Origin: Paenalicyclobacillus mengziensis
Lineage (GTDB): Bacteria > Bacillota > Bacilli > Alicyclobacillales > Alicyclobacillaceae
Assembly (NCBI RefSeq): GCF_017298635.1
Contig: NZ_CP071182.1
Span: 4,626,001-4,690,000, forward strand
Reading direction: 5' to 3'
DNA length: 64,000 nt
The notes beneath the pieces are model-generated. The model was not told the DNA's origin. It was given only the letters and a program-made list of their open reading frames with translations, and ran no database searches. Position numbers and translations under genes: made by a program. The stretch's first letter is position 1. The number at the start of each line of letters is the position of its first letter. Positions 44,470 through 51,985 of the stretch are shown in pieces.

Positions 44470-44954
44470 TCAATAGGGTCCCTTGCCCAGATGCCTGTAC
44501 TCCTGAAATGGCCGTTTCCGTGTTGCGGCTCGACTGCCGTTTCCGTATCCGGCCAAGGGGTACAGGCCTCGGCGTAGGATACAAAAACATCGCTGTTGTT
44601 TGAAATGGCCGGGTATACCCGAGCTACTAGGGTACACAATGATAGCTATGGAGTGGCGCCGAGGGGTACCGGATCGGACCTAGAATGCAAAAGTATATTT
44701 ACGATACCCCCTAGGGTTGACGAATAAGGATAGGGAAGGTAGCGCTACCTTGAACACATACCCCAGGGGGTTACGGCGTAGGAAGCAAATTGAGCGCTAG
44801 CACACGATACATACCCTGTTGGGTATATGGATTTGGATTACCGATGCGGCCGTCCAAAGCAGGTCTGCCCTGGTCGGCCACATGATGGCTACCACTTAGC
44901 CGCGGTACGGCCCCATTTCCCAAATCTTCGGGCCCATCGATACCTCAGTCCCAC
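44470..44954. other. 485-bp intergenic region containing CsoR-like island B
   Basis: Repeated GCCGTTTCCGT at about 44508-44545 precedes the ATACCC/GGGTAT palindromes. No gene is supported. Confidence 0.5.
44611..44826. promoter_or_regulatory. CsoR-family-like operator island B
   Basis: Palindromes: GGGTATACCC (44611-44620, perfect), ATACCCCCTAGGGTT (44704-44718), ATACCCCAGGGGGTTA (44758-44773) and ATACCC-tgtt-GGGTAT (44811-44826). Segment 44699-44747 matches 21127-21175 in reverse complement with 2 mismatches in 49 bp. The island lies at the 3' side of the DsbA/FrnE-like gene. Confidence 0.5.
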
Positions 44955-45584
44955 TTAGTCGCCGTTATCTTCGTTCGCAGATTCTCGGTCTGCAATCTCC
45001 TGCAACGCTTTCCGCATTACTTCAATAGGTTGGGCTCCGACAACTTTGTACTTGTCGTTGATGATAAAGGTAGGTGTACCGGTAACGCCGTACCGTTGTC
45101 CTTCATACTGCCCTTCCTCCAAACGGCCTGTGTAACGGCCTTCGTCTAAAGCAGTATTCAGAGCTTGGACATCGACGCCGCTGTCCTTGGCGATCTCGCT
45201 CAATACCTTCCTATCGCCGATATCTCGCCCTTCGCTGAAATAGGCCTTGAAAATGCGGGTATGGAATGCATGAAAGTTGCCTGCATCCCGGGCAAACTCA
45301 CTCGCCTCAAGAGCTAAGTGGGAGTTCGATAATCGGGAGTTCTCCGTAAATGTCAGACCGTACCGCTCTCCTGAGGCACTTAGACGTGCATACATCTGCT
45401 CGCGTGTTGATTTTGGAAACCTTTCATCCATAGAAACCCCTTCTGGAGGCGTCTCAGGATGGATTTCAAAACTCACCCACTCGTCTTCAATCTCAAATTC
45501 TTCTTTGAGCGCTTCGACAATCCCGTTGCCGATAAAACAAAAGGGTCATATGTAATCCGAAAAGACACGAAACTTAAATTTCAC
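44955..45584 (-). CDS. DsbA/FrnE-family thioredoxin-fold protein, probable selenoprotein (in-frame TGA at 45546-45548)
   Basis: A 209-codon gene. GTG 45584 has GGAGG 8 nt upstream and begins M-KFKFRVFSDYI-U-PFCFIGNGIVEALKEEFE, continuing to FEIHPETPPEGV, the FrnE hallmark. Codon 13 is TGA, exactly where the family has the first Cys of CPxC; the second (C16) is intact. The rest is a normal FrnE thioredoxin fold with insert helices and cis-Pro loop GVTGTPTFIINDKYKVVGAQP. The frame is open throughout except for TGA. An internal GTG at 45476 has no SD and would lose the active site. The likely product is a Sec-containing thiol-disulfide or selenenyl oxidoreductase. The alternative is a single C-to-A nonsense mutation. 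Confidence 0.8.
45514..45548 (-). promoter_or_regulatory. Candidate bacterial SECIS element after the TGA
   Basis: On the minus strand, 13 nt after TGA, UCGGCAA pairs with UUGUCGA (7 bp, one G-U) around a 5-nt loop CGGGA. The loop has G in its second position and begins 20 nt after the TGA. Both fit what is known of bacterial SECIS hairpins (loop about 16-37 nt from UGA, G in the first two loop bases). A lower helix CUUU(U)G with CAAAG leaving a bulged U is also possible. Confidence 0.55.
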
Positions 45585-45760
45585 TCGATTTACCTCCGCT
45601 TCATACCCAGCTCTGATCTCCTGCCAGTCCTGAATTCATTGTCCTGAAACCATTCTAGTTTGGCACAATCGATGTGTTGCGGCAAATGGAGAGATGGCTC
45701 AATGCTCAGGCAATTGCAGGTCATGCGTGCAAGCGGGCACCATACCCAGGCAATTGCAGG

Positions 45761-46570
45761 TCATGCGAGTAACAGCAGTATCGTTCCGATGGTAATAAGA
45801 ATCGATGAGAAGATCTTTTGTAAAGCCTGCCTTTCATGAAAAACAAGTACACCGACGAAGGTCGCAAGACTGCTCGCCAGTGCTGAAAATGCTTCAACAA
45901 CCGCCGGGTGCAGCCAATTCAGTAAAGTGAAGACCGACAGATAGGCAGCAGCGTTTGAAGTGGCTGCAACAACACTCCACCCTGGTTCTCTACGCAGCAG
46001 GGGAAACACGTTTTTGTACTGGCCGCTGACGATGAGTGGGATGAGCATCCACGCGCCGATGGCGACGAACATTCCGGCAGCATAAGCGACAGGTGCGTGG
46101 CCAGTGTTTCTCACGTCCATCAGTCTGGCCACAGCCAAGACCACATCACTGGCAAGCATCATCACAACAGCACTGCTAAACTGGCGATGGGTGAGGATAA
46201 GTACACCCACTGCGAATAGGAAAAGTCCCCACCACGCCTCAGTGCTATCAAGTGGATGATACAACCACAACAGCACGACGGTTGCGTTACTCCAAGGGCT
46301 CACTAACCCAATGGGACCCTTTACAAAGGACGCCGTGTACAACCCAAAAGCCAGAGCATACAAAGCGCCTATCCAGAATGTCGTTTTAAACGGAATGGGA
46401 ACACCATCAAACAGTGACATCAACAAAAGCACCATCGCGGCACCGCCGAACCCAATGGCCATCGTTGTTAGTGCACCATAACCTCCTGGCTTCCCCAAGC
46501 GATTGAGCGAAACCCGTTCTGTAGTCAGTGTCAGGATCCTCAGGCACACAAGTCCTACAACAATGGCCAA
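45761..46570 (-). CDS. DMT/EamA-type membrane transporter
   Basis: 269 residues with about nine to ten hydrophobic helices and the EamA-like ending EAFSALASSLATFVGVLVFHERQALQKIFSSILITIGTILLLL. This includes the conserved Glu after the penultimate helix. TTG 46570 has GGGAGGG 7 nt upstream. Longer in-frame starts would overlap the divergent VanW gene, so I reject them. The substrate of this drug/metabolite family member is unknown. Confidence 0.8.
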   Translation of the reverse strand: MAIVVGLVCLRILTLTTERVSLNRLGKPGGYGALTTMAIGFGGAAMVLLLMSLFDGVPIPFKTTFWIGALYALAFGLYTASFVKGPIGLVSPWSNATVVLLWLYHPLDSTEAWWGLFLFAVGVLILTHRQFSSAVVMMLASDVVLAVARLMDVRNTGHAPVAYAAGMFVAIGAWMLIPLIVSGQYKNVFPLLRREPGWSVVAATSNAAAYLSVFTLLNWLHPAVVEAFSALASSLATFVGVLVFHERQALQKIFSSILITIGTILLLLA

Positions 46571-46655
46571 GAGATTGCCCTCCCTCGCACAACGGTGCAT
46601 AGTTCTTGTCCTTTTCCATAACCTAGGCGCAGCTTGCCATTTGGAAGGTGACTGA

Positions 46656-47588
46656 ATGATCTCGATGTTATGCTCCATAGCCGTAAGCACTTCGATGACC
46701 CTGAGCAGTGCTGGAACGGACACGTGGATGAAGCCCGTCCGTGAATCCGGTGTTCATACGCAGGCCGTAGTGACACAGGCGAAAACCCCAGATTCGAGTG
46801 CAGGGCCATCTGTTGGTACAGAGACACTGCCGAAGCAAATTCCTGTCAAACTGTACATGCCACCAAACCCGCCGGCCCCGGGTAGAGAGGCAGCAGCGCA
46901 CCGAAAACTTAGTTACCTACTGGCGCAACGTTCTACAAATTACAACCACGCGAGTCCATCACAGGCTAAGAATATTGAGTTGGTCGCCAAACGCTTAAAC
47001 GGGACTGTTATCCAGCCAGGCCAGACCTTTTCGTATAACGGAAAACTGGGCCCGTATACCGAGCAAAACGGTTACGGATGGGGACGCGCGTTCAGCGGGA
47101 ACCGGATTGTGCCATCTCTTGGCGGTGGTGTGTGTCAAGGTGCCAGTACGCTGTACTCAACGCTGATTCGCACCGACGCCGTGACTTTTGTTGAAAGGCA
47201 TGCTCACAGCTTGACTGTTCCCTATCTGCCAGCTGGCGAAGATGCAACCGTTTCTTATTCTTCACACCTTGATTTTCGATTTAAGAACACGTTGCAGTCC
47301 CCCATCATGATTGGTGCAGCGGGTTATCCGGACAAGCGGATCATCACCATTGCCATCTGGGGGGCGAAGCCAGCTCCGGAAATCACCGTGCATCACAAGG
47401 TGCTGGCAGTATATTCATTCCAGACCATCCAGAAATCATCGCCGTCCAGCGAAACAAAGGTCGTGGCACCTGGCCAGGTGGGCGGTAAAGTCGCAACTTG
47501 GCTTGAAATCAAGACGTCAAATGGCGTCGTAACGAAGTCACTTGGAACAGATACGTACAAACCAAGTCCACGCATTATTGAAAAGTAG
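46656..47588 (+). CDS. VanW family protein
   Basis: 310 residues. A short N-terminal hydrophobic start and P/A/S-rich linker lead to the VanW core: VIQPGQTFSYNGKLGPYTEQNGYGWGRAF, then SLGGGVCQGASTLYSTLIRTDAVTFVERHAHSLTVPYLPAGEDATV, with the invariant GGGVCQ. The C-terminus, after NTLQSPIMI, is a beta-rich region like the G5-type tail. Probably exported and wall-associated; the biochemical role of VanW is unknown. ATG 46656 has GGAAGG at good spacing. Confidence 0.9.
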   Translation: MISMLCSIAVSTSMTLSSAGTDTWMKPVRESGVHTQAVVTQAKTPDSSAGPSVGTETLPKQIPVKLYMPPNPPAPGREAAAHRKLSYLLAQRSTNYNHASPSQAKNIELVAKRLNGTVIQPGQTFSYNGKLGPYTEQNGYGWGRAFSGNRIVPSLGGGVCQGASTLYSTLIRTDAVTFVERHAHSLTVPYLPAGEDATVSYSSHLDFRFKNTLQSPIMIGAAGYPDKRIITIAIWGAKPAPEITVHHKVLAVYSFQTIQKSSPSSETKVVAPGQVGGKVATWLEIKTSNGVVTKSLGTDTYKPSPRIIEK

Positions 47589-47591
47589 CTT

Positions 47592-47625
47592 AAGCAAGTT
47601 CAAGCAAGTTCAAGCAAGTTCAAGT
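47592..47625. repeat. Tandem 10-mer (CAAGCAAGTT-type), three copies
   Basis: AAGCAAGTTC is repeated three times with a partial fourth, starting a few bases past the vanW-family stop. Confidence 0.9.
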
Positions 47626-47737
47626 AGGCCGGATGACAGTTGTCACGGACAAGGCGAGTAGTAGATAGGTATGCCACACGGCCAAGCCATATTCAGACAA
47701 CACGAAAAGAGGCCCCAAAAGGTAATACGTTCCGTAT

Positions 47738-47909
47738 GATCGCGGATATGACAGAGGACAGATACAGCATCTTGGTCTCCGGAATGCCGATGGGACGTCT
47801 TGGAGCCACAGAGGAAGTTGCTAAGGGCGTTGTCTTCCTTGCCTCTGACGACGCTTCATTTGTTAATGGTACTGAACTTTTAATGGGTAGAGGATATACC
47901 GCTCGCTGA
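47738..47909 (+). pseudogene. C-terminal fragment of an SDR oxidoreductase
   Basis: GMPMGRLGATEEVAKGVVFLASDDASFVNGTELLMGRGYTA is the last 45 residues of a classical SDR (PLGRxGxPEEVA ... FLASDxASFVNGxxLxVDGGYTA). The Rossmann and catalytic parts are absent. The preceding in-frame codons from 47640 are not SDR-like. It is a remnant, not a working gene. Confidence 0.8.
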
Positions 47910-47944
47910 TGACCGGATGTGTGGCGTTGTAAAGGTATACGGGT

Positions 47945-48589
47945 GTGAATGAGGAGGAGATCTTTATCGGGAACATTCTTCGTGTAACAGCGGTAAACTG
48001 CGGTTCAATGACGCTTGATAAAGGAATTCTTATGACAGGGACGAGCGGGGAAATCACCATCCCAACAGCTGCCTACATTATCGAACATCCACGTCACGGA
48101 TTAATGTTATTTGACACTGGCCTGAATTATCACGGTGCAGATCCGGAAGAAGCGGAAATTCACTGGGGGCCTGGCATGCGTGACGCTTTCGGGTGTTCAA
48201 TGGCACGAGATCAGGCAATTGACCGACAATTGGAGAAGCTTGGCTATAAAATAGAGGATGTAAAGATTGTGGTGTTATCACATATGCATTTTGACCACGC
48301 AGGTGGTATGTGCCATTTCCCGAACGCTACTTTCGTGGTTCAAAAAAGGGAACTGCGATATGCATGGTGGCCAGACCAATTTTCAAAGGCCGTTTATTTT
48401 TACAACGACTATAAAGACACCCGCGACTACCGATTTATTCAGCTAGAAGGCGACGTGGATTTGTTCGATGATGATTCCGTACGACTCGTCACAACACCTG
48501 GTCACAGCCCAGGGCACCAGTCTATGATTCTGAATTTAAAAAACCGAGGGCCAGTACTAACTAGACGCCCCCATGAAGTGGTGCATTGA
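47945..48589 (+). pseudogene. Metallo-beta-lactamase fold hydrolase (AHL-lactonase-like), C-terminally truncated
   Basis: 214 residues. HMHFDHAGG is the zinc signature (HxHxDH), FDTGLN and TTPGHSPGHQSMIL provide the next ligands, and the overall order matches AttM/AhlD-type lactonases. These end at about 250-280 residues after LTGDA. Here the frame turns into LTRRPHEVVH and stops at a terminator, so the final Asp and His ligands are missing. The start is also poor: GTG 47945 with no clear SD. Probably inactivated, though a short active form cannot be excluded. Confidence 0.7.
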
Positions 48590-48614
48590 ATGGCGTGCCA
48601 AACGGCACGCCATT
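48589..48614 (+). terminator. Terminator after truncated lactonase
   Basis: A perfect 11-bp stem AATGGCGTGCC / GGCACGCCATT with a 4-nt loop, starting at the last base of the stop codon. Confidence 0.65.
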
Positions 48615-48807
48615 TACATATCCATTACGGGTCAATTCCAGGTGACATTTTGAACTTTCTACTCCACACCGGAACGTCTTACCACGGTTTTCATCATATG
48701 ACTCTCCCCGTCACGCGTATGATTGTTGCGCGCGTCACTCTCTCGCTAGCGCCAGCTGGTAGGAAGTAACGATGTTTGGGCAATCCTGTTGAGAGGAGGT
48801 GTTGACG

Positions 48808-49443
48808 TTGCGCATAAACATACTTTCGTGGTTGAGAAGAGGTCCAAAAGCGCTTCGAATTGTGAACTTCATTGGCATTGCTTATTTGCTGTATTGGCTC
48901 ATTCACTTTGTCTCTACATCTTTCAAGGTTGGTCAGGCCTTTGCAGCGATGGGAATCTACGTCCTGTATATTGTGTGGTTGAAGCATCAGCGTGTGGCAA
49001 ACTTAAGACTAGCAGGTATGGACGAAATCGATCAAATGGACGGCACTGAATTTCAACAGCGGATGCTCCTGCACTTTCAGGACCTCGGTTGGAGAGCTAA
49101 GAGTACCAAAGGCTCGGGGAACTTTGGCGCGGACCTGATTCTGACAAGGCCAGACGGCCTGAAAATCGTCGCACAGTGTAAGCGATACGCCGATCCGGTA
49201 GGCATCGACGCCGTTCAAGAAGTCGTCGCCGCCATTCGATACTACAGCGCGGACATGGCCATGATGGTGACAAGTAGCCACTTAACGAAAGCAGCGAGAG
49301 AACTTGCACGCGTCAATGATGTCGAGGTCTGGGAGCGAGATGAGCTTGCGCAGAGTCTGTCCGAGCTTGTCGATGAGCGGTCGTCAGTTTGGGAGGAACT
49401 CAAATTCAGGCTCGGAAACACGTTCCGTCGGCGTTTTCGATGA
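48808..49443 (+). CDS. Membrane-anchored Mrr-like restriction endonuclease
   Basis: 211 residues. Two N-terminal membrane helices (IVNFIGIAYLLYWLIHFV and VGQAFAAMGIYVLYIVWL) are followed by an Mrr/PD-(D/E)XK domain: GTEFQQRMLLHFQDLGWRAKSTKGSGNFGADLILTRPDGLKIVAQCKRY. The QCK form of the metal motif is usual for Mrr. VGIDAVQEVVAAIRYY and MVTSSHLTKAARELA complete the fold. TTG 48808 has GAGGAGG at 8 nt. These proteins may cut modified or foreign DNA near the membrane. Followed by a small hypothetical gene. Confidence 0.88.
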   Translation: MRINILSWLRRGPKALRIVNFIGIAYLLYWLIHFVSTSFKVGQAFAAMGIYVLYIVWLKHQRVANLRLAGMDEIDQMDGTEFQQRMLLHFQDLGWRAKSTKGSGNFGADLILTRPDGLKIVAQCKRYADPVGIDAVQEVVAAIRYYSADMAMMVTSSHLTKAARELARVNDVEVWERDELAQSLSELVDERSSVWEELKFRLGNTFRRRFR

Positions 49444-49491
49444 TAGACTAGTAAGAAACATCAAGTCCACTCAGAAAGGGGCGAACCAGGA

Positions 49492-49905
49492 TTGTCTGCT
49501 GAACTCCTGATTGTCGATGAGGTACTCGAGAGGCAGAACACCTTTGATTTAAACGCTCTCGTGCCTAGCGTGAACGGAAAAGACCGGCTGTCTGTCCATC
49601 AGATTTATCAAGATTTCGCGGTTCGGCACACAGACGTCTCGAATCCATCTTTGAATGAGACCAAAGATCCGACGCCCGGCGGATTCCGTGTGACGGCAAA
49701 TGACGGGTTTTATGCACAAATGCCGTGGCAAGACGGTGACGTGGCGATGCTGGAATTCAGCACTCTGGCAGACGGCAGGCGGTCCTTGCGTCTTCGGGTC
49801 CCCCAAGACTGGAACGCGTGTCTGAACGTAAAAAACATCGTGAAGCTCGAATTCCTTCGAGGAATGCCGACCCTTGAACTTGTGTTCGGTAAGTCAACCG
49901 AATGA
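49492..49905 (+). CDS. Hypothetical protein downstream of Mrr-like nuclease
   Basis: 137 residues, soluble, no signal peptide. The C-terminal half (VAMLEFSTLADGRRSLRLRVPQDW then NIVKLEFLRGMPTLELVFGKS) looks like beta strands. TTG 49492 follows GGGGCG and AGGA motifs. No family recognised. 48 bp after the nuclease on the same strand, so possibly co-expressed. Confidence 0.65.
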   Translation: MSAELLIVDEVLERQNTFDLNALVPSVNGKDRLSVHQIYQDFAVRHTDVSNPSLNETKDPTPGGFRVTANDGFYAQMPWQDGDVAMLEFSTLADGRRSLRLRVPQDWNACLNVKNIVKLEFLRGMPTLELVFGKSTE

Positions 49906-49931
49906 CAAGCGGGATCGGCATTCTCGTCTCG

Positions 49932-51845
49932 CTATGCCAACGACTTATACTTGTCGCGCAGGTCTCGCTTCAAAATCTTTCCGCTCGGATTACGCGGGAG
50001 TGAATCTACGATGATGATGCGTTTTGGCACCTTGAACGCAGCGAGTGTTGCCTTACAGTGTTCCTCAAGCCCGTGTGCATCGAGAGATTCTCCTGGCTTC
50101 GGCACGACGATGGCGGTAACAGCTTCCATCCAGTAGTCGTCAGCTACGCCAATAACGGCTACTTCCGAGACCCCTGGATACTCATACACGGCCTCTTCCA
50201 CCTCGCGGCTCGAGACATTGATACCGCCCGTCTTAATCATGTCCTTCTTTCTATCGACCACTGTGATGAAGCCTTCTTCATCCATGACACCGAGATCGCC
50301 GCTGTGGAACCAACCGTTTTTAAACGCCTCTGCGGTCTTGACCGGAGCGTTCAAATAGCCAAGCATGGCGTGCGCCGTTCGATGAACGATTTCGCCAACC
50401 GTCCCCCGCGCTACTTCATTGTCGTCATCGTCAACAATGCGAGTCTCCACGTTCAACGTCGGTTGACCTGCAGAACCGAGCTTGCGTAACTGGTCCTCAG
50501 GCTGAAGTGCGGTGGCAAGCGGGGCCACTTCGGTTTGGCCGTAGAAATTCCACAGCCGTGCCTGTGGCAGGCGCACAGACAGTTCCTTCAGTACCTCCAT
50601 CGGCATGATGGCCGCACCGTAATAACATTTTTCAAGCGACGTCAGGTCTCGATTTGCGAACTCCGGGTGTCGCAGCAATGCAATCCACACGGTCGGCGGA
50701 CAAAACAACTGCGTTGCCGCTTCGACTTCGAGTGTGGCAAGAATAGTAGCGGGATCGGCCTGTTCCAGAATGATGCCGGAGGACCCCAGATAAACACTTG
50801 GACCCAGGAAGCAGTTCAGCTGTGCACTGTGGTAAAGCGGCAAGGCATGCAGGCATACATCCCGAGCGTCCATGCTTCCACCGACAATGACGCTCACGTA
50901 CTCTGCAATCAGGTTTTCGTGGCTGAGCATCACGCCTTTGGGCCGCGATTCAGTGCCGCTGGTGTAGAGAATTTGAGCCACATCGCTGGCGTCGACGAAG
51001 GCCTCGGGGTCGAAGGTCGGCATCCCGCGGACACTCGCTCCGCGCATGGCTCGCCACAGACCTGCGCGTTCAGCAGACTGCGAAGGCGAGGACTCGACGC
51101 TTACTGACTGCCCGCTTACTGACTGCCCTGACGCGGATGGTGCTGAACTCAAATGGGCTGACTCCAGTGCGTGCAAGAGGTCGCTTCCGCTCACCATCAG
51201 GTCATCTGTCGCCTGCATCAGGTAGCGGGCGATGACGCCGTGCCACCCCTCAGCCGCGCCTGCAACTCCGTCGGCATCTTCAGCGGCACCTTCAGCTCCG
51301 TCGGCATTTGCAGCGGCACCTTCAGCTCCGTCGGCATCTCTGGTCGCAGCGCTCATCGCTTTGCGATACGCAGTCTCTAGTCGTTCGGCAAAAGCAGGCG
51401 GCGCCGCAAGCGCGTCCGCTTGGCAATGTCCGAGGATATAGGTGACATCCGGTACCGTCAGCATGTAGTTGACAGGAACGATGGTGACGCCAATGCGCGC
51501 AGCAGCAAATGCAATCACAGCAAAATCGAGGCTGTTTTTTGAGAGGATGACGAGGCGCATGCCCCGTCGCAATCCATCGGTCAAAAATCGATGGGCCGTC
51601 TGATTCACCCGCGTGTCAAACTGTGCGTACGTCAACCGTTCCCCGTGGAATGCCAAAGCGAGTTTATCGGGATAGCGTGCGGCGCTTCTTGAGAGCAGAT
51701 CGCCAATGGTGTTACGGCGAGCACGCGCCACGTTTCGTTCGAGACGCTCACTTGTGTTTCCCGCCGGAACTGTCATAAGTGGCGGTAGGTTGTTTTCGAA
51801 CTGTGTTGATCCAGATATCTGTCCACGACGTTGGTCCTCTACCAA
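49932..51845 (-). CDS. Acyl-CoA synthetase (AMP-forming) with internal repeat insertions
   Basis: 637 residues. ATP loop YTSGTESRPKG, then YGQTE, HSGDLGVMDEEGFITVVDRKKDMIKTGGINVSSREVEE and the catalytic Lys in PRNPSGKILKR are typical of fatty-acyl-CoA ligases. Between the N-terminal domain and the ATP loop are two low-complexity insertions, one of ten-residue ADGAEGAA units and one of SVSGQ units, making the protein about 80-100 residues longer than usual. TTG 51845 has GGGGGAG 5 nt upstream. The fatty acid chain length preference is not visible. Confidence 0.92.
   Translation of the reverse strand: MVEDQRRGQISGSTQFENNLPPLMTVPAGNTSERLERNVARARRNTIGDLLSRSAARYPDKLALAFHGERLTYAQFDTRVNQTAHRFLTDGLRRGMRLVILSKNSLDFAVIAFAAARIGVTIVPVNYMLTVPDVTYILGHCQADALAAPPAFAERLETAYRKAMSAATRDADGAEGAAANADGAEGAAEDADGVAGAAEGWHGVIARYLMQATDDLMVSGSDLLHALESAHLSSAPSASGQSVSGQSVSVESSPSQSAERAGLWRAMRGASVRGMPTFDPEAFVDASDVAQILYTSGTESRPKGVMLSHENLIAEYVSVIVGGSMDARDVCLHALPLYHSAQLNCFLGPSVYLGSSGIILEQADPATILATLEVEAATQLFCPPTVWIALLRHPEFANRDLTSLEKCYYGAAIMPMEVLKELSVRLPQARLWNFYGQTEVAPLATALQPEDQLRKLGSAGQPTLNVETRIVDDDDNEVARGTVGEIVHRTAHAMLGYLNAPVKTAEAFKNGWFHSGDLGVMDEEGFITVVDRKKDMIKTGGINVSSREVEEAVYEYPGVSEVAVIGVADDYWMEAVTAIVVPKPGESLDAHGLEEHCKATLAAFKVPKRIIIVDSLPRNPSGKILKRDLRDKYKSLA
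51099..51128. repeat. 15-bp tandem repeat in acyl-CoA ligase gene, two copies
   Basis: GCTTACTGACTGCCC is repeated back to back, encoding SVSGQ twice on the minus strand. Confidence 0.9.
51261..51340. repeat. 30-bp tandem repeat in acyl-CoA ligase gene
   Basis: About 2.7 copies of a 30-bp unit containing TTCAGCTCCGTCGGCAT. It encodes ADGAEGAA-type ten-residue repeats on the minus strand. Confidence 0.9.
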
Positions 51846-51985
51846 TAAATCTCCCCCTATCAACCGCGCCCCCGGCCTATCGATACAATTTCTAGCGCAG
51901 GATTGTTATCTAATCATACTAGCAATTTGATAGAATATTCAAATCATAGTCATCGCACTCATCACCACTAGGGGGAAGCGGTTGC

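Noticed and set aside
44955-45476. Start of the FrnE-like gene at GTG 45476
   Set aside because: No SD there, and it removes the active site; GTG 45584 with GGAGG and an open frame interrupted only by TGA fits far better.
47640-47909. 89-codon ORF as a complete small gene
   Set aside because: Only the last 45-50 residues match an SDR C-terminus; the start region is random and the catalytic part is missing.
50535-51107. Plus-strand ORF of 190 codons within the acyl-CoA ligase gene
   Set aside because: Shadow of the ligase reading frame; composition is not protein-like.
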